Source: Verrucomicrobiia bacterium (GTDB lineage: Bacteria > Verrucomicrobiota > Verrucomicrobiia > Limisphaerales > DASXHY01). From it: DNA of 36,910 bases. The translations under genes were made by a program, and so were the position numbers. Location of the stretch: the NCBI GenBank assembly GCA_035629175.1, contig DASPIL010000093.1, positions 1 through 36,910 of the forward strand, given 5' to 3'. The notes below the pieces were generated by a model that saw only the letters and a list, made by a program, of their open reading frames with translations, ran no database searches and had not been told where the DNA came from. Below, in pieces: positions 7,726 to 16,931 of the stretch (positions are counted from its first letter, which is position 1; every line of letters begins with the position of its first letter).

Positions 7726-10700
7726 ATGAAATTCCGAACTCCACCCGTTCATTCAAATCGAGGGATAGGAACGATCTGCAAACTGATTGTTGTGTCGATG
7801 ATTCTCCTAGGCGCCGCTCACCCCGCCAATGCGGCGGTTCTGCTCAACGCGCGCTTTGATCAGAACGTGCCTGATAACAGTCCCGTGGGAGCAGCGCCGG
7901 GCTGGCATGCCATTGCGTTGCACAACGGAGCGGTCACGGATTACACCACGAGCACTCCGAACGGAAATTATCCCACGATCTCTCACAGCACGGCGGGTGC
8001 GGGCAACGGCGGGGTGGGGTACCTTGTGTTCGGGGCTGGCAATCTGGTGAGCAATGTTTGCATCTGGCTGGATACGCCAAGCCTTTTCCAGGGAAAGAGC
8101 ATTTCAAGCATTTCCTTTTACTCGCGGAACAATGCCTCCGCTTCGACCGAGCGGATTATCTTGCGCATTGGGAATCAATGGTACGCGTCCGCGCAAACAT
8201 TGAACGATTCCGGCAATGGTTCCAGCTGGACCCTCAACGAATTCGGTTTCGATTCTGGCGCGGCGTCCTGGAGATTGTTCAACACGAACACCCTGACCGT
8301 GGGTGCGCCGTTGGCCAGTCCGCTTCCAGCAGAGACCATCACTGGGATCGGCTTCTTCGGCTTCATCCAGCAGGATTCGGGCAAGATTCGAGTGGATGAA
8401 GTCGTGGTGACTGGATTCGTCACGAACGCGCCGCCTGAAATACTTGCGGTCAACGCGCAGCCCGCGACCAATGTTTATGCGGGCACGACTTTGGTGCTAA
8501 ATGTTTCCGCGGATGGCGCGCCGTCCTTGAATTATCAATGGCGAAGGAACGGCACCAACCTTCTCAACGCGCCCGGCATCAGCGGGGCGACTTCCTCCTC
8601 TTTGACACTCAGCAATGCAACCCCCGCAGACTCGGGCGTTTACCATGTCGTTGTCAGCAATGCGCACGGCACAAACACCAGCGCGCCAGTGCCGATATCC
8701 GTGAACGTTGCCACCCCAGCGATTGTGGATTGGTCGGAATTCAACGCAAACGGCGCGATCGCCGTCGCCAGTCAGGAGACCAACACGCTGACCGTGTCGT
8801 GGACGAACAGGTCGGGGAATGCGTTCCGGGTCCGATTCAACCTGATGCCGGGGCAAGTTCTGCTGCGAAGCGTAGAAACCGCTGGGGGCCCTGGCGCAGC
8901 GTTCACCACGATTGCACAGGACGTGGATGTCCGTTATCGCGTCACGCTCGGCTCACGTTTTGAAAAAGCCGGCTGGCCCTACATTTTCTTCGATCGAGTG
9001 GATGCCAATTCGCCCGCCCCGATTCCGCATCTATCTTCCCTGGATCCGAAGAAGGTGCGCGTCGTCAGTGACAGTCCCCATCGGGCGAGGCTGATATTCT
9101 CGGGTCTGCAGATCGGACCGTACGTGGGCGAAATGACGTGTGTCATTTACGACGGCAGCCCCTTCGTTCAGTTCCAGGCGTCGATGGAGGTGACCAGGCC
9201 GTGGGCGGCTTACCTCTATGACGCTCTGTTTTATGCGGATTTTGCGAATATTTCCTATCGCGACAGTCATGGAACATTTCAAATGACGCCCGCCCATTCA
9301 TTGTCGCAAACCCTTCCCGGCGAAGCGGCCCGCGTCCTGGCGAAACATCGGACCATTATGGGCACCGTCGCGGGTGGCACTGGGACATTGGCTGTGATGT
9401 CACCGCCACACGCAGCGATCTATCCGATTGATCAGAGTGATAACTACGGGTTCCTTCAGGCCGGCAAGAAGTTTATCGGAACGAAGATGTCCTATTCGGC
9501 AGACAATCGTTATCGCCCGTGGGTGGATGCGCCGAACGGATCGACCCAAAGGATGGATGTCTTTCTCGTCCTGGGGGCCGGAACGCCGCAAGCGACGCTG
9601 ACTACTGTTCTGGACTATACGCATGGAGATTTCTTCAAGCCGCTGGCCGGGCATTACACGATGGCGGAACATTTCCATCCCGAGTTCACCGCGAATTATC
9701 GCAGCGGACGCGATACAGTGACTCCGTTCAAGGAGGCGATGCAATCCATTGGCGTTCGAATCGTGCAGCCGATGGAGTTTCACGGCCCCGGCAGTCCGTT
9801 CAACAACATGACCAACCGGCTCGCCGAGTTGCATGACATGTTCAACATCATGGCCGCGCACTCTGATGAGAATTTCCTTTTTATCCCGGGGGAGGAATAC
9901 AACAACTGGTTCGGGGGGCACTGGTCTTACATGTTCACCCGTCCCGTTTATTTTACAGGATGGCCGGGACAAGGCACCCGGCCGTTCAAGATGACCAATC
10001 TGGTTGCCGGGACCAGGACGTATCCGCTCGTTTATCAAGTGGGCGACGCCGATCACATGAGCCAGTTGCTGCAGGAGGAAGGAGGGCTGGCGTGGACCTC
10101 TCACCCCCGGATCAAGGGTTCTCGTCAGAACCCTGATATCTTCGCGAACACGGCATTTTTCAAGGACGACTCGTTCCTCGCTGGCGATTGGAAATCGATG
10201 CCGCTGGATTTGTCGAAGGATCGATTGGGTTTCCGCTCCTTTCAATTGATGGACGATGTTGCGCAATGGGGATATCGCAAATCCATGCTCGGGGAAGTGG
10301 ACACATTCCTGCTGGACGCGACGCATGAAATCTATGCGCATATGAATGTGAACTATCTTCAGTTGCAGGAATTTCCTTCAAAGACTAATTGGGCAAGCGT
10401 CGTGGAGTGTGTGCGGAACGGAGAGTTTTTCACCACCACGGGAGAACTGTTGATCCATCGATGGAACGCCACGAGCGCTGGCGTGACGGCGACTGTGGAA
10501 TGGTATTTCCCGCCAGCGTTCGCAGAAATTACCTGGGGCGACGACAACGGGATCCGCAAGCTCAAACGCGCGCTGACGAATGGAATCGAATTCGAAACCT
10601 GCGAACTCGTGATGCCGGCCGATCTGTCAGCAGCAAACTGGGTACGATTCGAAGTGTGGGATGTTGCGCGCAACGGCGCATTCACCCAACAACGGTGGTT

Positions 10701-12531
10701 GAAGGCGCCAGCCAAACCGGAAACCATCACAGGCGCGACAACGAGCTTCACGTTGATTGACTCGGATACCGATGCGCCCGTACCGGGGTTCGATCCAATA
10801 CAACCCAATGCCGTTCTCAACAAAGCGGCGCTTCCCCCCAACCTGACGATTCGCGCGAACGTGAGTCCGTTGCTGATGGACAGCGTTGTCGTCGACATGA
10901 ATGGCGTGGCGGTTACGCGAACGCAATGGCCCTACAGTTTGGCGCCCTGCGCTAGCGGCCCCGGCATCGGGGATTCAGCCGCCTATAATTACGCCGCCAC
11001 AGTATTCAATCTCGGAAACCATGTGATCACCGCCACACCGTATCGAGGCGCAGTCGCAGGCAAGTCATTGACCCTTCACTTCTCGGTTGTTCATTCGAAT
11101 GCGCCTGCAACGAGCTTTAACATGGATGGAAAACTGGACAGCCACGGCTATCAGGTTGCGCCGGACGGAAAGTTGTTCGCGGCAATTCGAGGCACAGTGC
11201 TGTATGTCGCGGCTCCGGCTAGCGGCGCGGCGGACCAGTTTATTTTCGTCACAGATCAACCTGGCGGGCTGTTGCCAGCTCCGCGAAGCAAGGCGGGTCT
11301 GGTCGCGATCGACATCAACACCGTGCCATTTTTGACACACGACAGCACTTCGGGCCTGATCGCATGGGACAATGGAGGAACGAACGCTTTTGCTCCCGAG
11401 CAGGCTTCGAACGCATACATGGAAGGACAACTGAATCTGGCCACAGCGTTTGGCGCCGTCCCGCCCCTGATCTACATCGCCCTTGCTGGATACGCGCCGC
11501 ACGAGGGCGGTGCGCTGCTGCCCGGATCGCAAATTGCCTCGGGCAACGGCGACGGCAACATTGACAGCACGGAATTCCTGTCCGTTCCCAGCGCAACCAT
11601 TCGCGACGACCAATTGAATGGAGTGTTGGACGTCCTGGAACCGGGGCTCTCGTTCACGGCTTCATTCGACACGAACCCAGGCATGTTCATCGTGCGTTGG
11701 CCGTCCGTTCCGGGCTACACCTACCAGGTTTACGCCGCCAACGAGATCGCCCAATCCTTCGCGCCAATATCGGGCCCTTTGGTCGCAAACCCGGGAACCT
11801 TCAGCATGAGCTACACCGATCTGCCGCCGGCGACGATCTCGCGCCGGTTTTATCGCGCAAGCCGTTTGGTCTCATCGGCAACTCCGTTGTCGCGTTTCCA
11901 GTTCAATGGCGATTTCACCGACGCCGGTCCCGCTTCGCTGGCGGCGTCCGCAACAGACGTCGCTTTTACGACGGACTGCAAAGAAGGCGATTCCGCAGTC
12001 GAATTCAACGGTGTTTCGAGCGTAATCCAAACCGGCGGGCCGAACCCGGTCAGTGGCAGTTTTAGCGTGGCGTTCTGGTTGAAAACGATGGGGACGAATC
12101 CCGGAAACCCGGGCGATCAATGGTTTCTTGGCGCCGGTCTCGTGGACGCTGACACGCCTGGCGTGAACACGGATTGGGGTATCGCGATGACAGGGAGTTG
12201 CGTCGCATTCGGGATCGGCGGGGGAAGCGTGGGCGCGAATGCCACGATCACCTCAAGCCCAGTGGCCGACGGGCACTGGAATCATGTCGTCGCCAGCTGG
12301 AATGCGGACACACGCGAAATGAACCTCTATCTGAATGGGGAAAGCAATGTCGCCGGCATGAGTGCTTCAGGAGAAGCTCGCGTGGGGGCTGCTGAAATTG
12401 TTGTCGGCCGCTGCGCCACAGCAAGCCGTTTCCTTCGCGGCCTGCTCGATGACATCCAGATTTTCGATCGTGTGCTGACGTTTCGTGACATTTCGCTTCT
12501 GGCCCACGCGTCCGGCCTGAGCCATCCCTGA
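7726..12531 (+). CDS. Giant secreted protein: A domain, Ig-like, PHP-like region, C-terminal LamG
   Basis: About 1601 aa from the ATG at 7726; an in-frame TTG at 7666 would add 20 residues. The signal peptide ends near residue 36 (MILLGAAHPANA). One A domain (about 37-229) with all shared signatures is followed by an Ig-like domain (230-328) and a beta-rich region. Around 640-900 is a part with scattered metal-ligand-like motifs: EHFHPEF (about 648), PGEEYNN (about 720) and TSHPR (about 793). This pattern resembles PHP-superfamily metallo-hydrolases, but the similarity is weak and not proof of activity. Later parts include a DGN.D..EF calcium-loop-like segment (about 1275) and a C-terminal concanavalin A-like/LamG domain (about 1390-1595, WNHVVASWN..LYLNG). 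It is probably a secreted or surface enzyme acting with the neighbouring 1062-aa protein. Confidence 0.88.
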   Translation: MKFRTPPVHSNRGIGTICKLIVVSMILLGAAHPANAAVLLNARFDQNVPDNSPVGAAPGWHAIALHNGAVTDYTTSTPNGNYPTISHSTAGAGNGGVGYLVFGAGNLVSNVCIWLDTPSLFQGKSISSISFYSRNNASASTERIILRIGNQWYASAQTLNDSGNGSSWTLNEFGFDSGAASWRLFNTNTLTVGAPLASPLPAETITGIGFFGFIQQDSGKIRVDEVVVTGFVTNAPPEILAVNAQPATNVYAGTTLVLNVSADGAPSLNYQWRRNGTNLLNAPGISGATSSSLTLSNATPADSGVYHVVVSNAHGTNTSAPVPISVNVATPAIVDWSEFNANGAIAVASQETNTLTVSWTNRSGNAFRVRFNLMPGQVLLRSVETAGGPGAAFTTIAQDVDVRYRVTLGSRFEKAGWPYIFFDRVDANSPAPIPHLSSLDPKKVRVVSDSPHRARLIFSGLQIGPYVGEMTCVIYDGSPFVQFQASMEVTRPWAAYLYDALFYADFANISYRDSHGTFQMTPAHSLSQTLPGEAARVLAKHRTIMGTVAGGTGTLAVMSPPHAAIYPIDQSDNYGFLQAGKKFIGTKMSYSADNRYRPWVDAPNGSTQRMDVFLVLGAGTPQATLTTVLDYTHGDFFKPLAGHYTMAEHFHPEFTANYRSGRDTVTPFKEAMQSIGVRIVQPMEFHGPGSPFNNMTNRLAELHDMFNIMAAHSDENFLFIPGEEYNNWFGGHWSYMFTRPVYFTGWPGQGTRPFKMTNLVAGTRTYPLVYQVGDADHMSQLLQEEGGLAWTSHPRIKGSRQNPDIFANTAFFKDDSFLAGDWKSMPLDLSKDRLGFRSFQLMDDVAQWGYRKSMLGEVDTFLLDATHEIYAHMNVNYLQLQEFPSKTNWASVVECVRNGEFFTTTGELLIHRWNATSAGVTATVEWYFPPAFAEITWGDDNGIRKLKRALTNGIEFETCELVMPADLSAANWVRFEVWDVARNGAFTQQRWLKAPAKPETITGATTSFTLIDSDTDAPVPGFDPIQPNAVLNKAALPPNLTIRANVSPLLMDSVVVDMNGVAVTRTQWPYSLAPCASGPGIGDSAAYNYAATVFNLGNHVITATPYRGAVAGKSLTLHFSVVHSNAPATSFNMDGKLDSHGYQVAPDGKLFAAIRGTVLYVAAPASGAADQFIFVTDQPGGLLPAPRSKAGLVAIDINTVPFLTHDSTSGLIAWDNGGTNAFAPEQASNAYMEGQLNLATAFGAVPPLIYIALAGYAPHEGGALLPGSQIASGNGDGNIDSTEFLSVPSATIRDDQLNGVLDVLEPGLSFTASFDTNPGMFIVRWPSVPGYTYQVYAANEIAQSFAPISGPLVANPGTFSMSYTDLPPATISRRFYRASRLVSSATPLSRFQFNGDFTDAGPASLAASATDVAFTTDCKEGDSAVEFNGVSSVIQTGGPNPVSGSFSVAFWLKTMGTNPGNPGDQWFLGAGLVDADTPGVNTDWGIAMTGSCVAFGIGGGSVGANATITSSPVADGHWNHVVASWNADTREMNLYLNGESNVAGMSASGEARVGAAEIVVGRCATASRFLRGLLDDIQIFDRVLTFRDISLLAHASGLSHP

Positions 12532-12737
12532 TCCAGTTCAACCCATCTGGTGGAGGCACAGGGAGGATCGCGACGGATCGGAGACACTACCGCACCGCGA
12601 CTTGGCGGCGTCCTCGTCGAGCACAACCCCACACGCCCTTGTCTCCTCTTTAGTGGACGCGACATTCCCGGCTCCACTGGCATGATGTATCGATCACAAA
12701 AACTACGTTTGCAGAAATATCGGGCCTCAAGTTCGTT
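12532..12737 (+). other. Leader region of the lyase-like gene
   Basis: About 200 bp with no confident gene. It carries the 18-bp conserved motif (12641-12658). An ATG pair at 12682 and 12685 opens a 22-codon frame (MMYRSQKLRLQKYRAS..) that ends at 12750, overlapping the start of the next gene in another frame. Its basic content looks like the n-region of a signal peptide. It may be a leader peptide, or the true start of the next gene separated by a frameshift. Confidence 0.5.
12641..12658 (+). promoter_or_regulatory. 18-bp conserved upstream motif, copy 1
   Basis: GTCTCCTCTTTAGTGGAC, 79 bp before the TTG start at 12738 (23 bp before the ATG at 12682). It matches copies at 19001-19018 and 26560-26577 when those are read in the direction of their own genes. 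The consensus is GTCTCCTnTTTAGTsGAC, with one variable position and one C/G position. All three lie just upstream of genes for exported carbohydrate-related proteins. It may be an operator or a specialised promoter; an insertion-sequence end is an alternative. Confidence 0.65.
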
Positions 12738-15700
12738 TTGCGCAGTTTGACCGGAGTGAATGGCATCGTCACGTCGCCGCTTCTCGCTTGCTGCCTGGGC
12801 GGTGCATTGCTCACGCCGGTGCCGGTGGCTCACGGTGGCCTCATCTTTCAGGAAAGCGGCGGTGCCACGCTCGGGGCGACGCGCACGCTTTCGGCATCCA
12901 GCTCCATCCAAAGCGGCGACCCCTTCAACAATAGCAGTGGCGCATACTTAAAATCCACCGCTCCGGCTGGATCGGGCACGATCACCATAGCGACGTTCAA
13001 TCCTGTGTCCCCGGACCATTCGTGGGCCGCGTTGACGGGTGATTCGATCCACATCAACGGGGTGAATTATTTGAACCTGAATGGTGCGTTCGAAATCTTC
13101 GTGCGCCCGAACTCCATCGCATCTGGCGCCGGATGGTTTCGCCCGGTCGACGTCGTGATCAACAAGCCGTTTCGCATCATTTTTGCCAGCGGAACCTCTT
13201 TCCAGTTGCAGGTGTTAACCAGTTCCTCGGCGGCCTTGGGCGCGGCTCCCGGTGCCTTTACGACGGGCAACTCGTTTTCATTGCCGGGCGGAATGTCCAG
13301 CATTCCCAGTCCGTTCACGCTCGGCAGCGTGACGCATTTGGGCTTCACCATCGAAACGGCGGAAAACGGACAGATTACCATCAAGGTCTTTGGAACAGGG
13401 GGCACAGGGCAGATGGACACGAGTTCCGACACGGTGGGTGTGGGCAACCTGCTGGCAAAACAATCGTTCTATGCGGATGCGGACGCGATCGGGGCCAACC
13501 CACTTCCCAGAGGCCCGTGGTCGATGTCGGCGCGGCCCAACGGCGCCACCTTTACGTCGATCACCAGCGCGGATTACGACACGATTCGCCTGTACGACGC
13601 CGTTCCGGAAATATTTCCTGCAGCCGATGTATTGTTGGAATTCCCCGAACCGCCCCCGCCGGACTGGTCGACGTTCACGTCGCGAAAACAATGGCTGCTG
13701 GGGCTTAACTGGCCGGGGCCCAGCCCGAGCAAATACGGAATGCCCTACAATCTCGCCACGTTTCACAACCATCCTGCGGGCACTCCGCAATCCAACCTCG
13801 CGGTCACTTATACGACAAACCTGCTGGCGCAATTGACTGTAGCGGATCTCTCGTCCTCCGAATTTCTGCCGTTGGGCATTGTCCGCGCCATCCATCAATT
13901 TGCGGATCGGTTCGACGCCCAGCAGTTGGCGCGGATTGGTGCCGATGCGCAGAGAATGTATAACTGGTATGGCGGCGGAACTGAAAACCATCATTTGATG
14001 CGGCTCGCCAATTCATACCTGTTGACGCAGAAGTTTCCGTCCGGCCAATGGCACACGGGCGGGAGTGGCAGTGCCAAGGTAAGCTCCGCGACTTTGATGG
14101 CCCGCAACAAGGAGGAACTGCGCAAGGAGGGAAAGTTGCGTTACAGCCGCTCCTTTTCCGAGGCGCTGTCGCCCAATTATTTGATGGTCCACATCATCCC
14201 GCTGCAGCACCTCTACGAGTTCGCGCAGGATCCCGAGGTCAAACATGTTGCTGAAGCCATGCTGCTCCACATCCTTGCGCAGCTCGCGGCAAACGTGTAC
14301 GAAGGCTACATCCTCGATCCCTATCCGCGGTTCAATAACTTTTGTTTCCTCAACGGTGGAATTGGCCCTGGCGCGGAGGACGGCGAGAAAAACGCCACGC
14401 TGCTGCTGAACTGGCTGTTCTGGAATCAAAGCGTTCCCGACGCCAGCCGCTTCACCACGTTCAGCGACACACTGTTTCCAGTCTACCCGGCGCTTTCTTC
14501 CTACCCGTTGCTTCCCGCGCTGGAACGGATAGCCAATATCAGCAGTGATACGCCGGGCAAAGCGCACTGGGTGCGCACCTCCGAACCCAACTGGCCGCAC
14601 AATAATTATCCGATATTCAGCGACGTCGCGCGACGTCGCGTCTGGCGCGATCGTGAATTCGCCCTGAGTTCGGTCGTTGGCTACCATGTGCCGGTGGGAT
14701 TCTATTTGCAGGACGGGAGCAGGATGGGCCTGGCCTACCGTTCGACCGACAGGCTGCAATACATCCAGGCGGGGCATCCGTATTGGCGCGCGGATGAGGG
14801 CGGGTTGGGATGGTGGCAGGCTCCGCACTCGCCATTCATGCAGGTGGCGCACCACCAAAGCACGGCCATTGTCATGTTCAACATTCCGCCAACCGATCCC
14901 TGGCCAACCTCCGGACGCCAAGACTTCTATTTGACTGATCGAAACGTGAACCCGCCGAGCCTGCGGCGCAGCGAACATTGGAATTCATTGCGCACTGATT
15001 GCGCGGTGCGGTATCCGCTCACGATGGATGAAACCAGCGAAATGACCAATGCCGATGGCACAACCTGGTATTTTCTGCGGGAAGGCCACACCTACATCGG
15101 CATTCGCACCCTGACGTCGGCGGGCGTGCCGCAACAGGACAACTTTTGGAGGATCATTCATGCAACCGCCGTTCCTCACGGAGGGCGCTCGCAAACAGGT
15201 TTCATCATTGAGATCGGCACGAGCATGGCCAGCGGAGGCGAATTCGATTCCTTCGCCGCGTTTCAATCAGCCCTGGCATCCCGGACACCGGAAGTCACCT
15301 GGGGTTCCGGTGACACACCGTCTCTGGCGGTCGCTTATACAGATCACCGTAACGTTACCATCGCGACCCAATACGACACCAACCTTGCATCAGACACCGG
15401 CGGCAAAGTGCGGATGTTTCCTGAAACCACCCTCAACGGCGTGCCCGATCCTTCCGACCCGTGGCCGGATCTCGACGCGCGCCTCTCACCCGATCAACCG
15501 ATGGTGACGATGGTGAACAATGTCCTGACGATTCACGATCCTGACACCGGGGAAGCGGCACGGCGGATCGATTGGAATGGGAATTTGCCGATCATTTCGG
15601 AACTACCGAAGTTCCAGTCCACCGTATCCGCACCTGGCCAGATCACTATTTCCTGGACGGGTAATGGCCAACTTCAATGGGCGCCTGCTGTTCACGGACC

Positions 15701-15797
15701 TTGGGAATCGTTTGATCCGCCGATAACTACCTCGCCAAGTGTCCAGGCGGTTGGACCCGGTGAAAGCCGGTTCTACCGGCTGAAAACGCCAGAGTGA
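12738..15797 (+). CDS. Secreted B-domain protein, possible polysaccharide lyase
   Basis: 1019 aa from a TTG; GTG at 12756 is an alternative and no ATG lies in frame nearby. The signal peptide is about 1-33 (LLACCLGGALL core). Residues about 35-300 form a B domain, also present twice in the 668-aa protein at 16932-18938 (NLNGAFEIFVRP, VTHLGFT, ITIKVF, FYADA, DTIRLYD). Residues about 315-620 look alpha-helical with NWYGGGTENHHLMRLANSYL; about 640-950 look like beta-sandwich (ALSSVVGYHVP, DEGGLGWWQ, MQVAHHQS). A helical toroid followed by beta-sandwich is the layout of heparinase- or alginate-lyase-like enzymes, but I cannot assign a family or catalytic residues. The C-terminal tail (about 955-1019; GNGQLQWAP, GPWE, RFYRL) is shared with the 668-aa protein. 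The N-terminus is uncertain, see the findings. Confidence 0.82.
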   Translation: MRSLTGVNGIVTSPLLACCLGGALLTPVPVAHGGLIFQESGGATLGATRTLSASSSIQSGDPFNNSSGAYLKSTAPAGSGTITIATFNPVSPDHSWAALTGDSIHINGVNYLNLNGAFEIFVRPNSIASGAGWFRPVDVVINKPFRIIFASGTSFQLQVLTSSSAALGAAPGAFTTGNSFSLPGGMSSIPSPFTLGSVTHLGFTIETAENGQITIKVFGTGGTGQMDTSSDTVGVGNLLAKQSFYADADAIGANPLPRGPWSMSARPNGATFTSITSADYDTIRLYDAVPEIFPAADVLLEFPEPPPPDWSTFTSRKQWLLGLNWPGPSPSKYGMPYNLATFHNHPAGTPQSNLAVTYTTNLLAQLTVADLSSSEFLPLGIVRAIHQFADRFDAQQLARIGADAQRMYNWYGGGTENHHLMRLANSYLLTQKFPSGQWHTGGSGSAKVSSATLMARNKEELRKEGKLRYSRSFSEALSPNYLMVHIIPLQHLYEFAQDPEVKHVAEAMLLHILAQLAANVYEGYILDPYPRFNNFCFLNGGIGPGAEDGEKNATLLLNWLFWNQSVPDASRFTTFSDTLFPVYPALSSYPLLPALERIANISSDTPGKAHWVRTSEPNWPHNNYPIFSDVARRRVWRDREFALSSVVGYHVPVGFYLQDGSRMGLAYRSTDRLQYIQAGHPYWRADEGGLGWWQAPHSPFMQVAHHQSTAIVMFNIPPTDPWPTSGRQDFYLTDRNVNPPSLRRSEHWNSLRTDCAVRYPLTMDETSEMTNADGTTWYFLREGHTYIGIRTLTSAGVPQQDNFWRIIHATAVPHGGRSQTGFIIEIGTSMASGGEFDSFAAFQSALASRTPEVTWGSGDTPSLAVAYTDHRNVTIATQYDTNLASDTGGKVRMFPETTLNGVPDPSDPWPDLDARLSPDQPMVTMVNNVLTIHDPDTGEAARRIDWNGNLPIISELPKFQSTVSAPGQITISWTGNGQLQWAPAVHGPWESFDPPITTSPSVQAVGPGESRFYRLKTPE

Positions 15798-16069
15798 TGT
15801 GTTCTCGCAGTCCTCTGGAAGCGGCGCATTTCAATCGTCACCCAAACTTCGAAACGGAATCCGAAGAAGGAAGCAGAACTACCTGGGAAAAGAAATTCAT
15901 GGGAGTGCTGTGGTTCGGGGAAGCGGCAACTTCTTATTTCTTGGGTGCCCGTTGGGCGGATGAACCTCTTCCGATTTTCTGACTGGGAACCAATCGCGGA
16001 GGTTGAAACCGCTTCCGCTTCAGACGAAATCGTCATCACCATCGCTATTCGAGAAAATCCGCTTTCGGA
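15798..16069. other. Intergenic region between the converging gene blocks
   Basis: The plus-strand block ends at 15797 and the minus-strand block ends at 16070. Open frames here on both strands are short and lack recognisable features. A small hairpin, AATCCG-CTTT-CGGATT (16056-16071), overlaps the stop codon of the minus-strand prepilin-like gene. Read on the minus strand it is followed by TTCTCG, so it is only a weak terminator candidate. I see no mobile-element end in the region. Confidence 0.5.
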
Positions 16070-16864
<795 letters not shown>

Positions 16865-16889
16865 AAATTCCGAGCAAAGTTGCGAAACG

Positions 16890-16922
16890 CGGAACCGTCA
16901 CCCCGCGTGGAGTGACGGTCCG
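16890..16922 (-). terminator. Hairpin between the B-domain protein and pseudopilin 2 genes
   Basis: CGGAACCGTCAC (16890-16901) and GTGACGGTCCG (16912-16922) form an almost perfect stem with one bulged base and a loop of about 10 nt. Read on the minus strand it lies just after the stop of the 668-aa gene and before the prepilin-like start, without a T-run. It could attenuate transcription or protect the upstream mRNA segment. Confidence 0.45.
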
Positions 16923-16931
16923 CTTTCAGCC

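Noticed and set aside
4420-12531. PEP-CTERM or sortase-type anchor on the large secreted proteins
   Set aside because: The C-termini end in FFRYRI-type and LamG sequence without a hydrophobic tail or basic cluster.
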